Source: Spartinivicinus poritis
GTDB lineage: Bacteria > Pseudomonadota > Gammaproteobacteria > Pseudomonadales > Zooshikellaceae
Direction: 5' to 3'
Assembly: GCF_028858535.1 (NCBI RefSeq)
Contig: NZ_JAPMOU010000003.1
Span: forward strand, 1-64,000
Length of the DNA stretch: 64,000 nt
Part shown: piece by piece, positions 10,201 through 16,948 of the stretch
Layout of the letters: the number at the start of each line of letters is the position of its first letter
Numbering within the stretch: the first letter of the stretch is position 1
The notes under the pieces: generated by a model
The model's database searches: none
What the model was told of the DNA's origin: nothing
The model's input: only the letters and a program-made list of their open reading frames with translations
Program-made: the position numbers and the translations under genes

Positions 10201-11301
10201 TGTATTCGCTAACTTATTAATAAAAGCGGTTAAGTTTTCATCACTAAAATAAGCAGAGGCCCGTTGGTCACGCTTAGTTTTAGCCAGTGTGGCATCTACT
10301 TCCACATGAGCCCCTAACATGTATTTTTCACCTGGTTTTGATGCATAGCCTCCTACTTCTAAGGTAAGCCCTTTAAAGGTTGAAGTACCCCCCATCGTCA
10401 CTTTAACCCCAGCTGCATCACGGCTGAACTGAATACTGTTATCCCCTTCCACACCCGTTTTGACCATTACGCCAACGTCGCCAATTCCTGAAGGGTGTGC
10501 CCAAACACCAGTGCTTGGCCATTTTAAGTCGATACCACCTCCTGCACCTAGCGAAAAACTGGCCCCTTCTGGCATCGACTGAATAAACTTATTAAATTCA
10601 CTGGCAATGGTTTGGTTAGATGCATTGGATGGCAGCCCAAGTAAACGTTTTAACTGTTGTTTAGCACCATCACGATGAAACAACTCAGCACTATCCGCTA
10701 CATTACGTTCAATGTTTTGCTGAACCGTAGGATCACCACGAAATAAATTCCGAAAAGCAGACTTAATGTTTTTAGCACTTTTAAACCAGCTAACAACGGT
10801 GGGTACAACCCCTGCTTGGTTATTAGTATGTGAACCTTTCTGGTCCTGATCAAAAACCCCAATAGAAATATCCACTTTACCCAATTTGCCTGTGGTATAC
10901 ATACGTTCCCAGACACTTTCCCAAGGGGTTTTGTCTTTAGTGCGAGAGGTTTGTTGCTCACTGGCCCCCTGTTGTCCATCAACGGTTTCCTGTACACCAT
11001 CAGGGGATCGATTTAGCAAAGCATCAAGAATTTTTCTCGCTGTTGGACTCCAACGATTGATCTGATTGACTTTACTCCTGTCATTCGCATCAGGGCGTTC
11101 TTCATCTTGGCTCGTCTCAGCAACAGCTTCATCTGCTGTCTGTAGTGAGGATTTAGATTTAGTTAACAGCCTGGTCAGCTGTTTCATTGATAAGTCGGAA
11201 GTATTGATACCTTTACTAGTAGTTGAGTCATCACGTTGATCCAAATCAGACTGGGTGATAGGTTGGTTTTTATTTGAGTCCGTAGAAGATATTATTGTCA
11301 T
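4243..11301 (-). CDS. Giant toxin-like protein (2352 residues), T3SS-adjacent
   Basis: I do not recognise a catalytic domain. Residues 1-140 are polar, Ser/Thr/Gln-rich and disordered-looking, with no Sec signal, as in many type III effectors. About 145-530 is a Gly-rich beta-strand region (FSLGAGGGIDLKWPSTG, GLTLEVGGYASKPG). About 550-1180 is mixed. About 1230-1360 is a run of hydrophobic Ala/Gly helices (GKAAGPLGVITSGLDIVNGAFG, ALGLAAVAFAATPAGPFLAVG) that looks like a membrane-insertion or translocation segment. The C-terminal third is beta-rich and ends with an RTX-like stretch at about 2195-2235 (MLGNGDSNIII, GNDRI). The overall plan resembles large pore-forming/translocating toxins, as does the second giant gene at 35877-43328. 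An AvrE/DspE-type effector is another possibility because it lies beside a harpin gene and a Hrp-like T3SS. Function is inference only. Confidence 0.75.
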   Translation of the reverse strand: MTIISSTDSNKNQPITQSDLDQRDDSTTSKGINTSDLSMKQLTRLLTKSKSSLQTADEAVAETSQDEERPDANDRSKVNQINRWSPTARKILDALLNRSPDGVQETVDGQQGASEQQTSRTKDKTPWESVWERMYTTGKLGKVDISIGVFDQDQKGSHTNNQAGVVPTVVSWFKSAKNIKSAFRNLFRGDPTVQQNIERNVADSAELFHRDGAKQQLKRLLGLPSNASNQTIASEFNKFIQSMPEGASFSLGAGGGIDLKWPSTGVWAHPSGIGDVGVMVKTGVEGDNSIQFSRDAAGVKVTMGGTSTFKGLTLEVGGYASKPGEKYMLGAHVEVDATLAKTKRDQRASAYFSDENLTAFINKLANTDGTDKLDFNWVVENAQRKPNGKNTIQVSKELEIKPLTLEGDLAGKFGGGVDSPFNTGNSGAVGLGKSAGLVPGISLHVTKDVVLRWKADSAFDADKPDFSLTYQNDKLSSYFSDTEFKVSGFLWGRPAKVTYPSISPDGVISSTIGGSFLSYTFGEKKLPDLKGNPKPTESPKPTDVVPADGDETAKANRFINITSIPLSADNLDNTIKKYPPLERFFQNDPDAKWRLQNALKHKTEGGTTSLNVEFRLRDNKYQEINTILSGQDFESLSETDKNKIQAILDNKDSFELSGYNLIEDRNIKHKRGLGAVFVSVNSTNEMKFTNAIYTETVNHKLGVSDITDKTRGISSLFQNRGRALQLIYNDLGQSAHARQKDFVKNSQEIAKIRQLEATGQASPQELADIAHFDAYQENLGKEANFGTNGLFETIDHSRFKGKASASQAASEAASQMKQPGAGGAVIMQQVGEHWLPVYTVTRSQHDQVNVYNAQGQQIKAFHNKHHQQDGAIDDYLKKLVTAEGNGSAFKVFVAKKDFTQQFKIAAQPPYEPAPDYTTQGSQTNRPNVVSQGAYNPADRSVTKVVTEYERIKANDATISVWSDKNGWISLKKSEAYTLGLKVDGKQITSTTDFTDALLGDASHRLSWDFDQATLALLHDSTNFARNQHLVQNARLTTAATAPLTQSETTFVDKTKALLSTASDYDQFLGQLNAWADSQKSTIVSKLNSQPNTDTTAVVDPFAGPHVTEININADGSYEITYDRNNLAGTSNSNQAASVTRSVDASAVSNLSDADKLTLNLADIVQKRYNTRKKIIDSGQGSRALSAYSAFGTANGLRVLGEYGIGNSPLERLQASSTLLGAAEEVLSGVASVGDLAKKFNLKLPKAGSATKALAKVFGGSDGLAQLGKLGKLGKAAGPLGVITSGLDIVNGAFGLDAAIRNGDGYGIASSTFDIASGALGLAAVAFAATPAGPFLAVGALVASAISQGIQAAKTVDTFEKEVRPLAWYEKLGYGAAAFFGLDDKTSWHQELQDARRQKAINARKQLITEQDQISQQVFRTIGDSITDTSGLFPTSELFLFGKYPHTLRIKEKDEHGDEVHQVRTNPAHVLTEKRGFGDSNKVTFFNMNEYFDPNWSGIELIDATGYVSHGNLNAWRLEKTINTGSRTFLSDYPLGGDSKIPVVAGFKDKQNTFYTDEAVEQSYVGGHLSDVVRYVAPAIKSEPKEGESNHANKQLYFVGKEGNDTAAFSIAALPDSEANPTPNTIRVRPSQDFEYEWKYRLDKQESFIKITETVSGSSLTAAETETLLIQGNSKTAEIDADLRTSASQGVIAGKTFILGNADNLKLRTGQGESNIFHIGSKKGVVKSEGDKSTFYLTEDVQSLRLNNNSLAPGKINTVDLTDWVALDHLEVFATNDGKGLRIRDKQNHDRFIRIEDHSSIVLNVQGQSGSAITLGPSQLQSLTQRAQSLTQLLPQTTHYVHEKTQQINLSAAQSQLSLKGNGTFHIRAAGSQLSLLDVDKGVGVALDTINDGSQLRFKGVNFADIQQSGNTLWMSKDKYALLNVGQIPGYTSFVAQFDDGVASFHTDAQGQLSVYGFEAKSQQGLTKPAGVSEIDKTSVGLAQLDGPLWRFANGMIASPLTGDVYDLQGNRYGNAHYDINNHSVVFNTLENSQQRLDPNQANTRIAPYEAKVLEDGRWLFGDTPDKNQSFIVDPTTWRIYQDADDKEPLKGMWFRYDGARGQHLVVDSGSGPGNRLTHRQTQGVSVAEFQRIVKEKGVLTDISKGKLYYPNDNDKEKAQLLAYFHFIIDQDNFREQVVDNSLHQPIQATAEQPMIKDSEETDVMLGNGDSNIIIASVGNDRIKPQGGQDQVRFTSTAKGVKTLDVDGNDDITLWLPFNISIGAEYYFSGNDFVIEGTAPHANGEKLQVVIPDYEENKPKLTLKMYDAQDFRQAAALEAGQDVHAGIIFGEDNIQYLVNLAAKRREVENMQFS

Positions 11302-11896
11302 GTATTACTCCCCTCAATTCGGTACCAATCACTTTTTCTAAGCTTTCTTTTCAATTTTTCTCTAAACTTTCTCTCAACAACCTCCCTGTCACTCCAGCTA
11401 TTTAGATTAATCTTATTTAAATTAACTAAGCGTTGGTTAATTTAGTCTTTTATAAGTAGAAAGCACTATATTACTTTCTTATTAATCACTGTACTATAAA
11501 CACTGAGCAATCCTTGCTTGTGAATTGTGAAATATCTTATCCATCATTATGCAAGTATTTTTAAAGCACCAATACTTTACCAACTCATAATTTATGATAA
11601 ATTAGTCACATTAAAATAAAGAGCCTCACTCTTTTGTGTGGGTAAATCTATACAACTTTGCGCAATCAATAATACAAGAATAATAAGTCACCACTACCTA
11701 CCATGCTCTCAAATATGCATATATCTGTTAAATAATACCAGTTATCCACTTAGTGAAAGAATTTACCCACTATTAAAAAAAAATCTAAGCAAACTATTAG
11801 TTTAGCTTCACATTTTTATTCAGTTTATGTCTTTTTTTATTTGTAAATTACAATTACAGTTGCCTTACCAGGTCCAATTTGATTAGGAGAAAAACA
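11302..11896. other. AT-rich divergent intergenic region
   Basis: This separates the giant-protein gene (minus) from the harpin-like gene (plus), so both promoters must lie here. I searched by eye for HrpL-type (GGAACC-n-CCAC), PIP-box and tts-box-like patterns and saw none convincing. No ORF is supported. Confidence 0.45.
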
Positions 11897-12175
11897 ATGA
11901 GTGGTGTACAAGGTATTACTGGTTCAGGTTGTGTTCAACATACTCAACAGACATGCTGTCCACAAGATAATAGCCAAGGCAAAGGTGATAAGGGAGTGGG
12001 TCAGGACGACTTAATGAAGTTGATACAAATGCTCATTCAACTGTTAATGCAAAGTATGCAGAACGAACAAAACTCAGAAAACAATCCAGAAGAAAACAGT
12101 CAATGTGGTACTAAAGGTCCAGAACAATCCTCGGCAAGCCCTGTAAAAAGTGCAGAGTCTTCAGCAAGAGGCTAA
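11897..12175 (+). CDS. Harpin-like small secreted protein (Hpa1/HpaG type)
   Basis: The start is ATG 11897, preceded by AGGAGA at about 8 bases; an upstream in-frame ATG at 11879 has no ribosome site. The 92-residue protein is Gly/Ser/Gln/Asn-rich with no aromatic residues. It has one amphipathic helix, QDDLMKLIQMLIQLLMQSM, at about residues 37-55, followed by QNEQN. This resembles, from memory, the QLDQLLTQLIMALLQQS segment of Xanthomonas Hpa1 in sequence and placement. Harpins are heat-stable T3SS-exported helpers that act at host membranes. Unusually, four cysteines are present (12, 20, 21, 70). It sits alone, facing away from the giant-protein gene and next to the T3SS operon end. Export by that T3SS is inferred. 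Confidence 0.6.
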   Translation: MSGVQGITGSGCVQHTQQTCCPQDNSQGKGDKGVGQDDLMKLIQMLIQLLMQSMQNEQNSENNPEENSQCGTKGPEQSSASPVKSAESSARG

Positions 12176-12197
12176 ATTCAAGCATTATATATCTAGT

Positions 12198-12225
12198 ACT
12201 TGGCAACAAAAAATCGTTGCCAAGT
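12198..12225. terminator. Hairpin after the harpin-like gene
   Basis: ACTTGGCAAC (12198-12207) and GTTGCCAAGT (12216-12225) form a perfect 10-bp stem with an 8-base loop, followed at a short distance by TAAAATTTTT. It lies between the convergent harpin-like gene and the last gene of the T3SS run and may end both transcripts. Confidence 0.65.
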
Positions 12226-12238
12226 TAAGATAAAATTT

Positions 12239-13048
12239 TTAAATCAATGTTGCTACAATATTTTTAGGTGCCTTGCCTAGCAAATACATATAATCGTCAC
12301 TTACCGTTGAAAAATGGTTATTCATTGTTGCCAAAGTTAATAAAATAAATTGATTGCTGTAATAATAAGAGTAGCCTAATCTAATATAAAATGATTTCAA
12401 GTTGTCGATTGAAATATTTTTATACATAAAAGGTGTATTGAGATATTGGTTGAAAATAAAAGATACCTCATCCAAATCATAGTTAGTAGGCCCCGTTAGA
12501 TGAATATGGTAGTGCGGTTGCTCACATTTAAGTCCTAAAAATAGGAGTATTTCAACCAAATCATCAAGCATAAAAAAACTAATCCGTTTATTATCAATGG
12601 CATCATAATAAACCTGATTGGATAATATAAATAAAAAGGGATTAACAAATGAATCAAAGCAAACGCCAGGTTTAATATAGAAAATATGCTTTGAAGAAGT
12701 AAAAGTATCCTCAACCATATTTTTAATCAAGCATGTATTATATTCATAAGGAAATGCATATAGCATCGGTTGATAGACAACTACCTTAGTGGGAGCATAG
12801 TGAGCAATATTCTTAAGCTGTTTTTTTAATTGGTTTACATAATGTTTAGATGCTATTGGCGGGCATAAAACATACAGAATATCTAAATAAGTCTGATCCG
12901 ACAAAACAGATATATTATCAGTATTAATAGGATAATAGTGAGTAAAGCTACCTGAACAGATAGCGACTTGTACAGTTTCACTCCTATTACCAAATTCATT
13001 GACCAGTTTATGTTCAATTTTATCATGATTGAATAAATCAATAATCAT
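12239..13048 (-). CDS. NmrA-like atypical SDR-fold protein at the end of the T3SS operon
   Basis: ATG 13048 is chosen because GGAG lies about 8 bases upstream; the longer frame to 13111 lacks a ribosome site. The roughly 269-residue protein has the back half of an NmrA/atypical short-chain dehydrogenase fold. The signature is FFMLDDLVEILLFLGL, then HIHLTGPTNYDLDEVSFIFNQYL, then the ISIDNLKSFYIRLGYS segment and a final LLGKAPKNI. The N-terminal Rossmann glycine motif is not evident (AICSGSFTHYYP is the only candidate), so nucleotide binding may be lost. It follows sctC's N-terminal half by about 100 bases. Its role in secretion is unknown. Confidence 0.6.
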   Translation of the reverse strand: MIIDLFNHDKIEHKLVNEFGNRSETVQVAICSGSFTHYYPINTDNISVLSDQTYLDILYVLCPPIASKHYVNQLKKQLKNIAHYAPTKVVVYQPMLYAFPYEYNTCLIKNMVEDTFTSSKHIFYIKPGVCFDSFVNPFLFILSNQVYYDAIDNKRISFFMLDDLVEILLFLGLKCEQPHYHIHLTGPTNYDLDEVSFIFNQYLNTPFMYKNISIDNLKSFYIRLGYSYYYSNQFILLTLATMNNHFSTVSDDYMYLLGKAPKNIVATLI

Positions 13049-13144
13049 AATCAACACTCCATACTGCCATAAAGCAACTATACCCTTCAATCTGTTTATC
13101 TTTATTATCAACCATTGAATGAGTATAGATATATTTTTTTGTTA

Positions 13145-13693
13145 TTAGTTATTACCGTACACAATATTGATTTTATTCTTCTCTTTTTGTCTATAGTTTT
13201 TTACTATTTTTTTGATACTTTTTATATATATATCTGGCCCCCTTATATAAATGACAGACTCCAATGGATGATGCTTGATTGTAAACTTATCGTCGTATAC
13301 CTCCAAGTCTTTTAGCAAACTTATTAATTTACGGTAACTGATATCTTCTATACTAAGGATTTCATTTTTAATATCATCTTGTTTAACAATATATAACTTA
13401 TAACCATCAAAATACCAAGTCGTACCAGACAATCGGCATAAATAGTGTAAATACTCTAAAGCAGACATTTCAGGTAAATCAACTGGTTTAACTCCACTAA
13501 TTTCTTCTGGTAGCTGTAATGGTGTATCCATATTGAAAGAAAAGTCAAGGAAAGCTTGCTTTATTGAACGGTCGTTACTTTTAAACAGGTAGGGACTATC
13601 TGCCCACTCAGGTTGGGCAACCACTTTACAAGTGCTTACTAATAATAACAGCAAAACTAACCGATTAGTTAACTTCATAATTAATTGTTTCAA
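13145..13693 (-). CDS. sctC1: T3SS secretin N-terminal half (SctC N0-N1 domains, NolW/RhcC1-like)
   Basis: The 182-residue secreted protein has a signal peptide (KLTNRLVLLLLLVSTCKVVAQ). It then carries only the periplasmic N0/N1 domains seen at the start of T3SS secretins: SIKQAFLDFSFNMDTPLQLPEEISG, a central SALEYLHYLCRLSGTTWYFDGYKLYIV and a second KH-like repeat ending YIKSIKKIVKNYRQ. No outer-membrane secretin domain follows. In rhizobial T3SSs the secretin is likewise split into RhcC1 (NolW) and RhcC2, and here the pore half lies at 16948-18255. It overlaps the end of sctV by 29 bases, so translation is coupled. It would line the periplasmic vestibule above the SctD/SctJ rings. Confidence 0.85.
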   Translation of the reverse strand: MKQLIMKLTNRLVLLLLLVSTCKVVAQPEWADSPYLFKSNDRSIKQAFLDFSFNMDTPLQLPEEISGVKPVDLPEMSALEYLHYLCRLSGTTWYFDGYKLYIVKQDDIKNEILSIEDISYRKLISLLKDLEVYDDKFTIKHHPLESVIYIRGPDIYIKSIKKIVKNYRQKEKNKINIVYGNN

Positions 13694-15737
13694 TAATATT
13701 CAATTGATAGTCAGGATGCAGCTCTTCTAGTGACAGTACATATGCATAGATTTGATTTTGTCGAAGTAATTTAAATAAATACCGCCTGACCTCTTTAGAA
13801 ACAAAAAAGACCGCTTGCTGTTTGTCGGACTCAAATGGAAAGCCGGTTACTTTTTGTTTGAATAAATTAAATAAATTCTGTATTTGTTCTGCAGGTAGGT
13901 CAAGAAAGTAACTATTACCTGTAGCACGTATTGCATTTTCTATCTCTTGCTCTAGTTGATAGCTTAACTTATAAGCTGAAATTTTTCTGGCATAGGCAAA
14001 CTGGTTTGATATTTGTAAAGCAAGATCTGCTCTTACTAATTCAATAAGTTCTTCAATATCCTGTTCATTTTTGCCATGTTTAACAACAGCTTCGAGAATT
14101 GCTCGTATATGTTTGAGTGGCACCCGCTCATCTAACAGCCGCTTTAATAGATCAGCGAGCCCAGCAATAGGTAATACTTCTAGGGTTTCGCTGACTAATA
14201 CACTATATTCTAGGTTGATTTGATCTAGTAAAGATCGGGTTTCTTGAATCCCCATAAAATTGGCAGAAAAACGAATCAATGTATTTGACAAGTTATGGAA
14301 GAAAAATGACTTTGCTTCAAATGCTTTCCCCATCGTTCCTTTATCATAGACATTCGGATTAACCAAAAAAAACTGATGATACCCCCAACACTCATTGACA
14401 GGCGTAAAGTCTTTTTCATTATAAGTATCTGGTAGTTTTTTAAGTATCTTCTTATCTTTGTGGAATTTGCCTTCATACAGAGGTACATCATCAATAGCTA
14501 TCAAGTAATGGTCATCTTTGATCTTAGAATCTATTATTTGTCGATGCGATGGCAGCCTGATGCCAAATACACTATGAAAACTTTCTTCGAGCACCTGAAA
14601 CTGCCTAACAAAATGTTCATCTTTACATAAAAAATCAAGGGTTGGAGACACTTTGATGGTAATACCAGGAAAAGGCTTATACTTCTCTTCATCAGTTAAA
14701 CTATTATCTCTATCATCAAACCAGGTCACTTCTTTGAGGGTTTTCTGGTTTTTTTCTTTAAAGATAATATGAGCTCCCATTGCACCTAAGGTACTTCCAA
14801 GCAGTAAAAATAGCACGGTAGGAAACCCTGGAAGGAAAGCGAAGATACACAACAAAATACCTGCAAATACCATACTTTGAGGATAAACAGAAATTTGCTT
14901 AGTAATTTCTGTACTTAAGTCTTCTTTGTCCTCATTAACAACTCGGGTAATAATAATTCCCGCAGCAATGGAAATAAATAAAGCAGGTATTTGTGCTGTA
15001 AGCCCATCACCTATTGTCAAAATAGAATAAATATTGAGGGCTTGATCAAACTCCAATTGATGTTGCGCCATGCCAATAGATAATCCACCAACAATATTCA
15101 CTACTGTAATGACTAAACCTGCAATGGCATCTCCTTTAACAAACTTCATTGCACCATCCATAGAACCAAATAATTCACTTTCCTTTTGTAAGTGCGTTCT
15201 TCGTCTTACCGCTGTTTGCATATCAATCATGCCACTACGCAAATCAGCATCAATGCTCATCTGCTTACCCGGCATACCATCGAGTGAAAAACGGGCACAA
15301 ACTTCAGCAACACGTTCTGAGCCTTTGGTAATAACAATAAACTGAACAAGTGTAATAATAAGAAAAATAATAAGACCAACTGCTACATTGCCTTGAATAA
15401 CAAAGTCACCAAATGTGGAAATAATGTCACCCGCTTCAGCATCAAGTAAAATTAGGCGTGTAGTTGTTACAGAAAGAGCTAAACGAAATACTGTCGCAAA
15501 GAGAAGAACGGATGGTAAGGTAGTAAAGTCAACGGGATCTTTGAGGTAAATAGCAACAATAATGGTAATAACAGCAAAACTAATATTCAGGGCAATTAAA
15601 AAATCAACTAATAAGGTTGGCAATGGTATGATCATCATGACGACGATGAGCAAAATTAAACCAACAAAAATAACATCCTTACGCCCACTAAGAATAGAAT
15701 AAACTTTCTTTTTACTGAGTTGGCTGGTAATATCCAT
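13665..15737 (-). CDS. sctV: T3SS export gate protein SctV (HrcV/RhcV type)
   Basis: The 690-residue FHIPEP-family protein has about eight N-terminal membrane helices with the hallmark segments [54 protein letters not shown] and [18 protein letters not shown] long cytoplasmic domain (about 340-690) includes the FGIRLP and GIQETRSLLDQ motifs. It forms the nonameric ring that receives substrates from the ATPase complex. It starts five bases after the ISL3-like gene with only a poor ribosome site, so it probably depends on translational coupling. A second, Ysc-type SctV is at 58171-60273. Confidence 0.97.
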   Translation of the reverse strand: MDITSQLSKKKVYSILSGRKDVIFVGLILLIVVMMIIPLPTLLVDFLIALNISFAVITIIVAIYLKDPVDFTTLPSVLLFATVFRLALSVTTTRLILLDAEAGDIISTFGDFVIQGNVAVGLIIFLIITLVQFIVITKGSERVAEVCARFSLDGMPGKQMSIDADLRSGMIDMQTAVRRRTHLQKESELFGSMDGAMKFVKGDAIAGLVITVVNIVGGLSIGMAQHQLEFDQALNIYSILTIGDGLTAQIPALFISIAAGIIITRVVNEDKEDLSTEITKQISVYPQSMVFAGILLCIFAFLPGFPTVLFLLLGSTLGAMGAHIIFKEKNQKTLKEVTWFDDRDNSLTDEEKYKPFPGITIKVSPTLDFLCKDEHFVRQFQVLEESFHSVFGIRLPSHRQIIDSKIKDDHYLIAIDDVPLYEGKFHKDKKILKKLPDTYNEKDFTPVNECWGYHQFFLVNPNVYDKGTMGKAFEAKSFFFHNLSNTLIRFSANFMGIQETRSLLDQINLEYSVLVSETLEVLPIAGLADLLKRLLDERVPLKHIRAILEAVVKHGKNEQDIEELIELVRADLALQISNQFAYARKISAYKLSYQLEQEIENAIRATGNSYFLDLPAEQIQNLFNLFKQKVTGFPFESDKQQAVFFVSKEVRRYLFKLLRQNQIYAYVLSLEELHPDYQLNIIETINYEVN

Positions 15738-15742
15738 CTCGC

Positions 15743-16186
15743 TTAACCAAAATTAGGCTGTTGGGCTAATCGTTTTACTATGTTGTTGACAGCTGTCCAG
15801 CTAATTGCAAATTTTCTACTCAAACTTGCAATAGGATAACGCTCAGAAAATAGCGCCACACGCTCTTCAAATGAGGTAGTAAACCGAGAACGAGGATTTG
15901 CCCAATCAACCATTAAAGAATGACAGCCATGGTTAGAACAATTTACCCGAGGTACCATTGTTGTAATGTAAGTTTTAAAGTCACAAGTGTCTAAATGCCG
16001 CCATTTTCGAGTACGCTTATCATAACGTGAGCATGACTCTCCGCATATTGGACAGGCAAAGTGGGCTTCATCTTTAAAATCAATAAAAATGTAAACCAAT
16101 CGTTTTTGTTCATCTACATGAACAGCAGGTATATACCAGGGGTGCTCTAATGATAATAGTTTAGAGAACAGATCAACATCATACAT
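15743..16186 (-). CDS. ISL3-transposase N-terminal domain protein (zinc finger + HTH) within the T3SS operon
   Basis: The 147-residue protein matches the N-terminal DNA-binding part of ISL3-family transposases. It has a CxxC (C45, C48), the R-x-WRHLD stretch at 60-66, C83xxH86, the conserved WANPRSRFTTSFEERV and a helix-turn-helix at about 113-140 (SLSRKFAISWTAVNNIVKRL). It then ends cleanly, so the DDE catalytic domain is absent. It sits six bases after the TPR lipoprotein gene and five before sctV, in the same direction, with AGG of the upstream gene as its ribosome site. That packing argues for a retained (domesticated) DNA-binding protein or regulator rather than random IS debris. No inverted repeats were seen. 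Confidence 0.8.
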   Translation of the reverse strand: MYDVDLFSKLLSLEHPWYIPAVHVDEQKRLVYIFIDFKDEAHFACPICGESCSRYDKRTRKWRHLDTCDFKTYITTMVPRVNCSNHGCHSLMVDWANPRSRFTTSFEERVALFSERYPIASLSRKFAISWTAVNNIVKRLAQQPNFG

Positions 16187-16192
16187 TATTAT

Positions 16193-16948
16193 TTACCTCA
16201 AGCTGTTCTTTAGTTTAGCAAGTTGACGATTAAAATAGACTTTATCAGGAATGACTTGCATTAATTCATGCAGTTTTTGTTTTTGCCCTGATAAGCTATA
16301 AACGATAGCCAAGTTATATAACGCATTTTTAGGATAAACCCGTGAAGCAATTAACTGCCTTAAAATAACTTCTGCTTCATGGTACTTCCCTTCTAGCAAG
16401 TAAGAAACAGCCAAGTTATTGTATACTTGTTTATCATTACTATTTTTAGCAAGTAACTTTCTATAATAGCTCCTTGCATGCTGATATTTACCAATAGAAT
16501 CAAGCGCAACAGCCATTCCATTAAGTGCTTTATAATCATTCTCGTCAAACTTTAATGCCTTAGCAAAATGATTAATTGCTTCATGGGCATTGCCTTTTTG
16601 TAACGACACTTTACCAAGGCCTACCCATGCCGCTACTTTCGTATTGGCATCACTTGTCACCTGTTGATAATAAAATGCTGCATTGATTAAATCGCCTAAT
16701 TTAAGGTAATTTTCTGCTAACTGTAAAGCTATTCTGGGTTCTTTTCTTTGTTTATATAAAGGCTGCAAAATCTTAATGGCATTGACATAATCATCGACAG
16801 AACTTGCTGTTGCTGCGAGATCTTGATGGGGCTTGGTATAATCCGTGGAAATAGCCGTTTCTTCGGTAAAAAAGGCCCTGTCAATACCTTTATTCAAGGA
16901 ACATCCTGTTAGTAAAACGAAACTAATGAGCGTGATTATATTTTTCAT
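16193..16948 (-). CDS. TPR lipoprotein, TadD-like, paired with the secretin
   Basis: The 251-residue protein has a signal with lipobox (FVLLTGC, Cys16) and four to five TPR units (AAWVGLGKVSLQKGNAHEAI, YKALNGMAVALDSIGKYQHA, KQVYNNLAVSYLLEGKYHEA). TPR lipoproteins such as TadD assist Tad secretin assembly. Its position directly after the CpaC-like secretin half suggests it acts as pilotin or assembly factor for this T3SS. Its ATG overlaps the secretin stop. Confidence 0.8.
   Translation of the reverse strand: MKNIITLISFVLLTGCSLNKGIDRAFFTEETAISTDYTKPHQDLAATASSVDDYVNAIKILQPLYKQRKEPRIALQLAENYLKLGDLINAAFYYQQVTSDANTKVAAWVGLGKVSLQKGNAHEAINHFAKALKFDENDYKALNGMAVALDSIGKYQHARSYYRKLLAKNSNDKQVYNNLAVSYLLEGKYHEAEVILRQLIASRVYPKNALYNLAIVYSLSGQKQKLHELMQVIPDKVYFNRQLAKLKNSLR

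Noticed and set aside
11302..11896. HrpL box, PIP box or tts box before the harpin-like gene
   Set aside because: Searched by eye because of the Hrp2/rhizobial flavour of the locus; no convincing match seen.
15743..16186. A complete ISL3 insertion sequence
   Set aside because: The DDE domain and terminal inverted repeats are absent, and gene spacing on both sides is only 5-6 bases.
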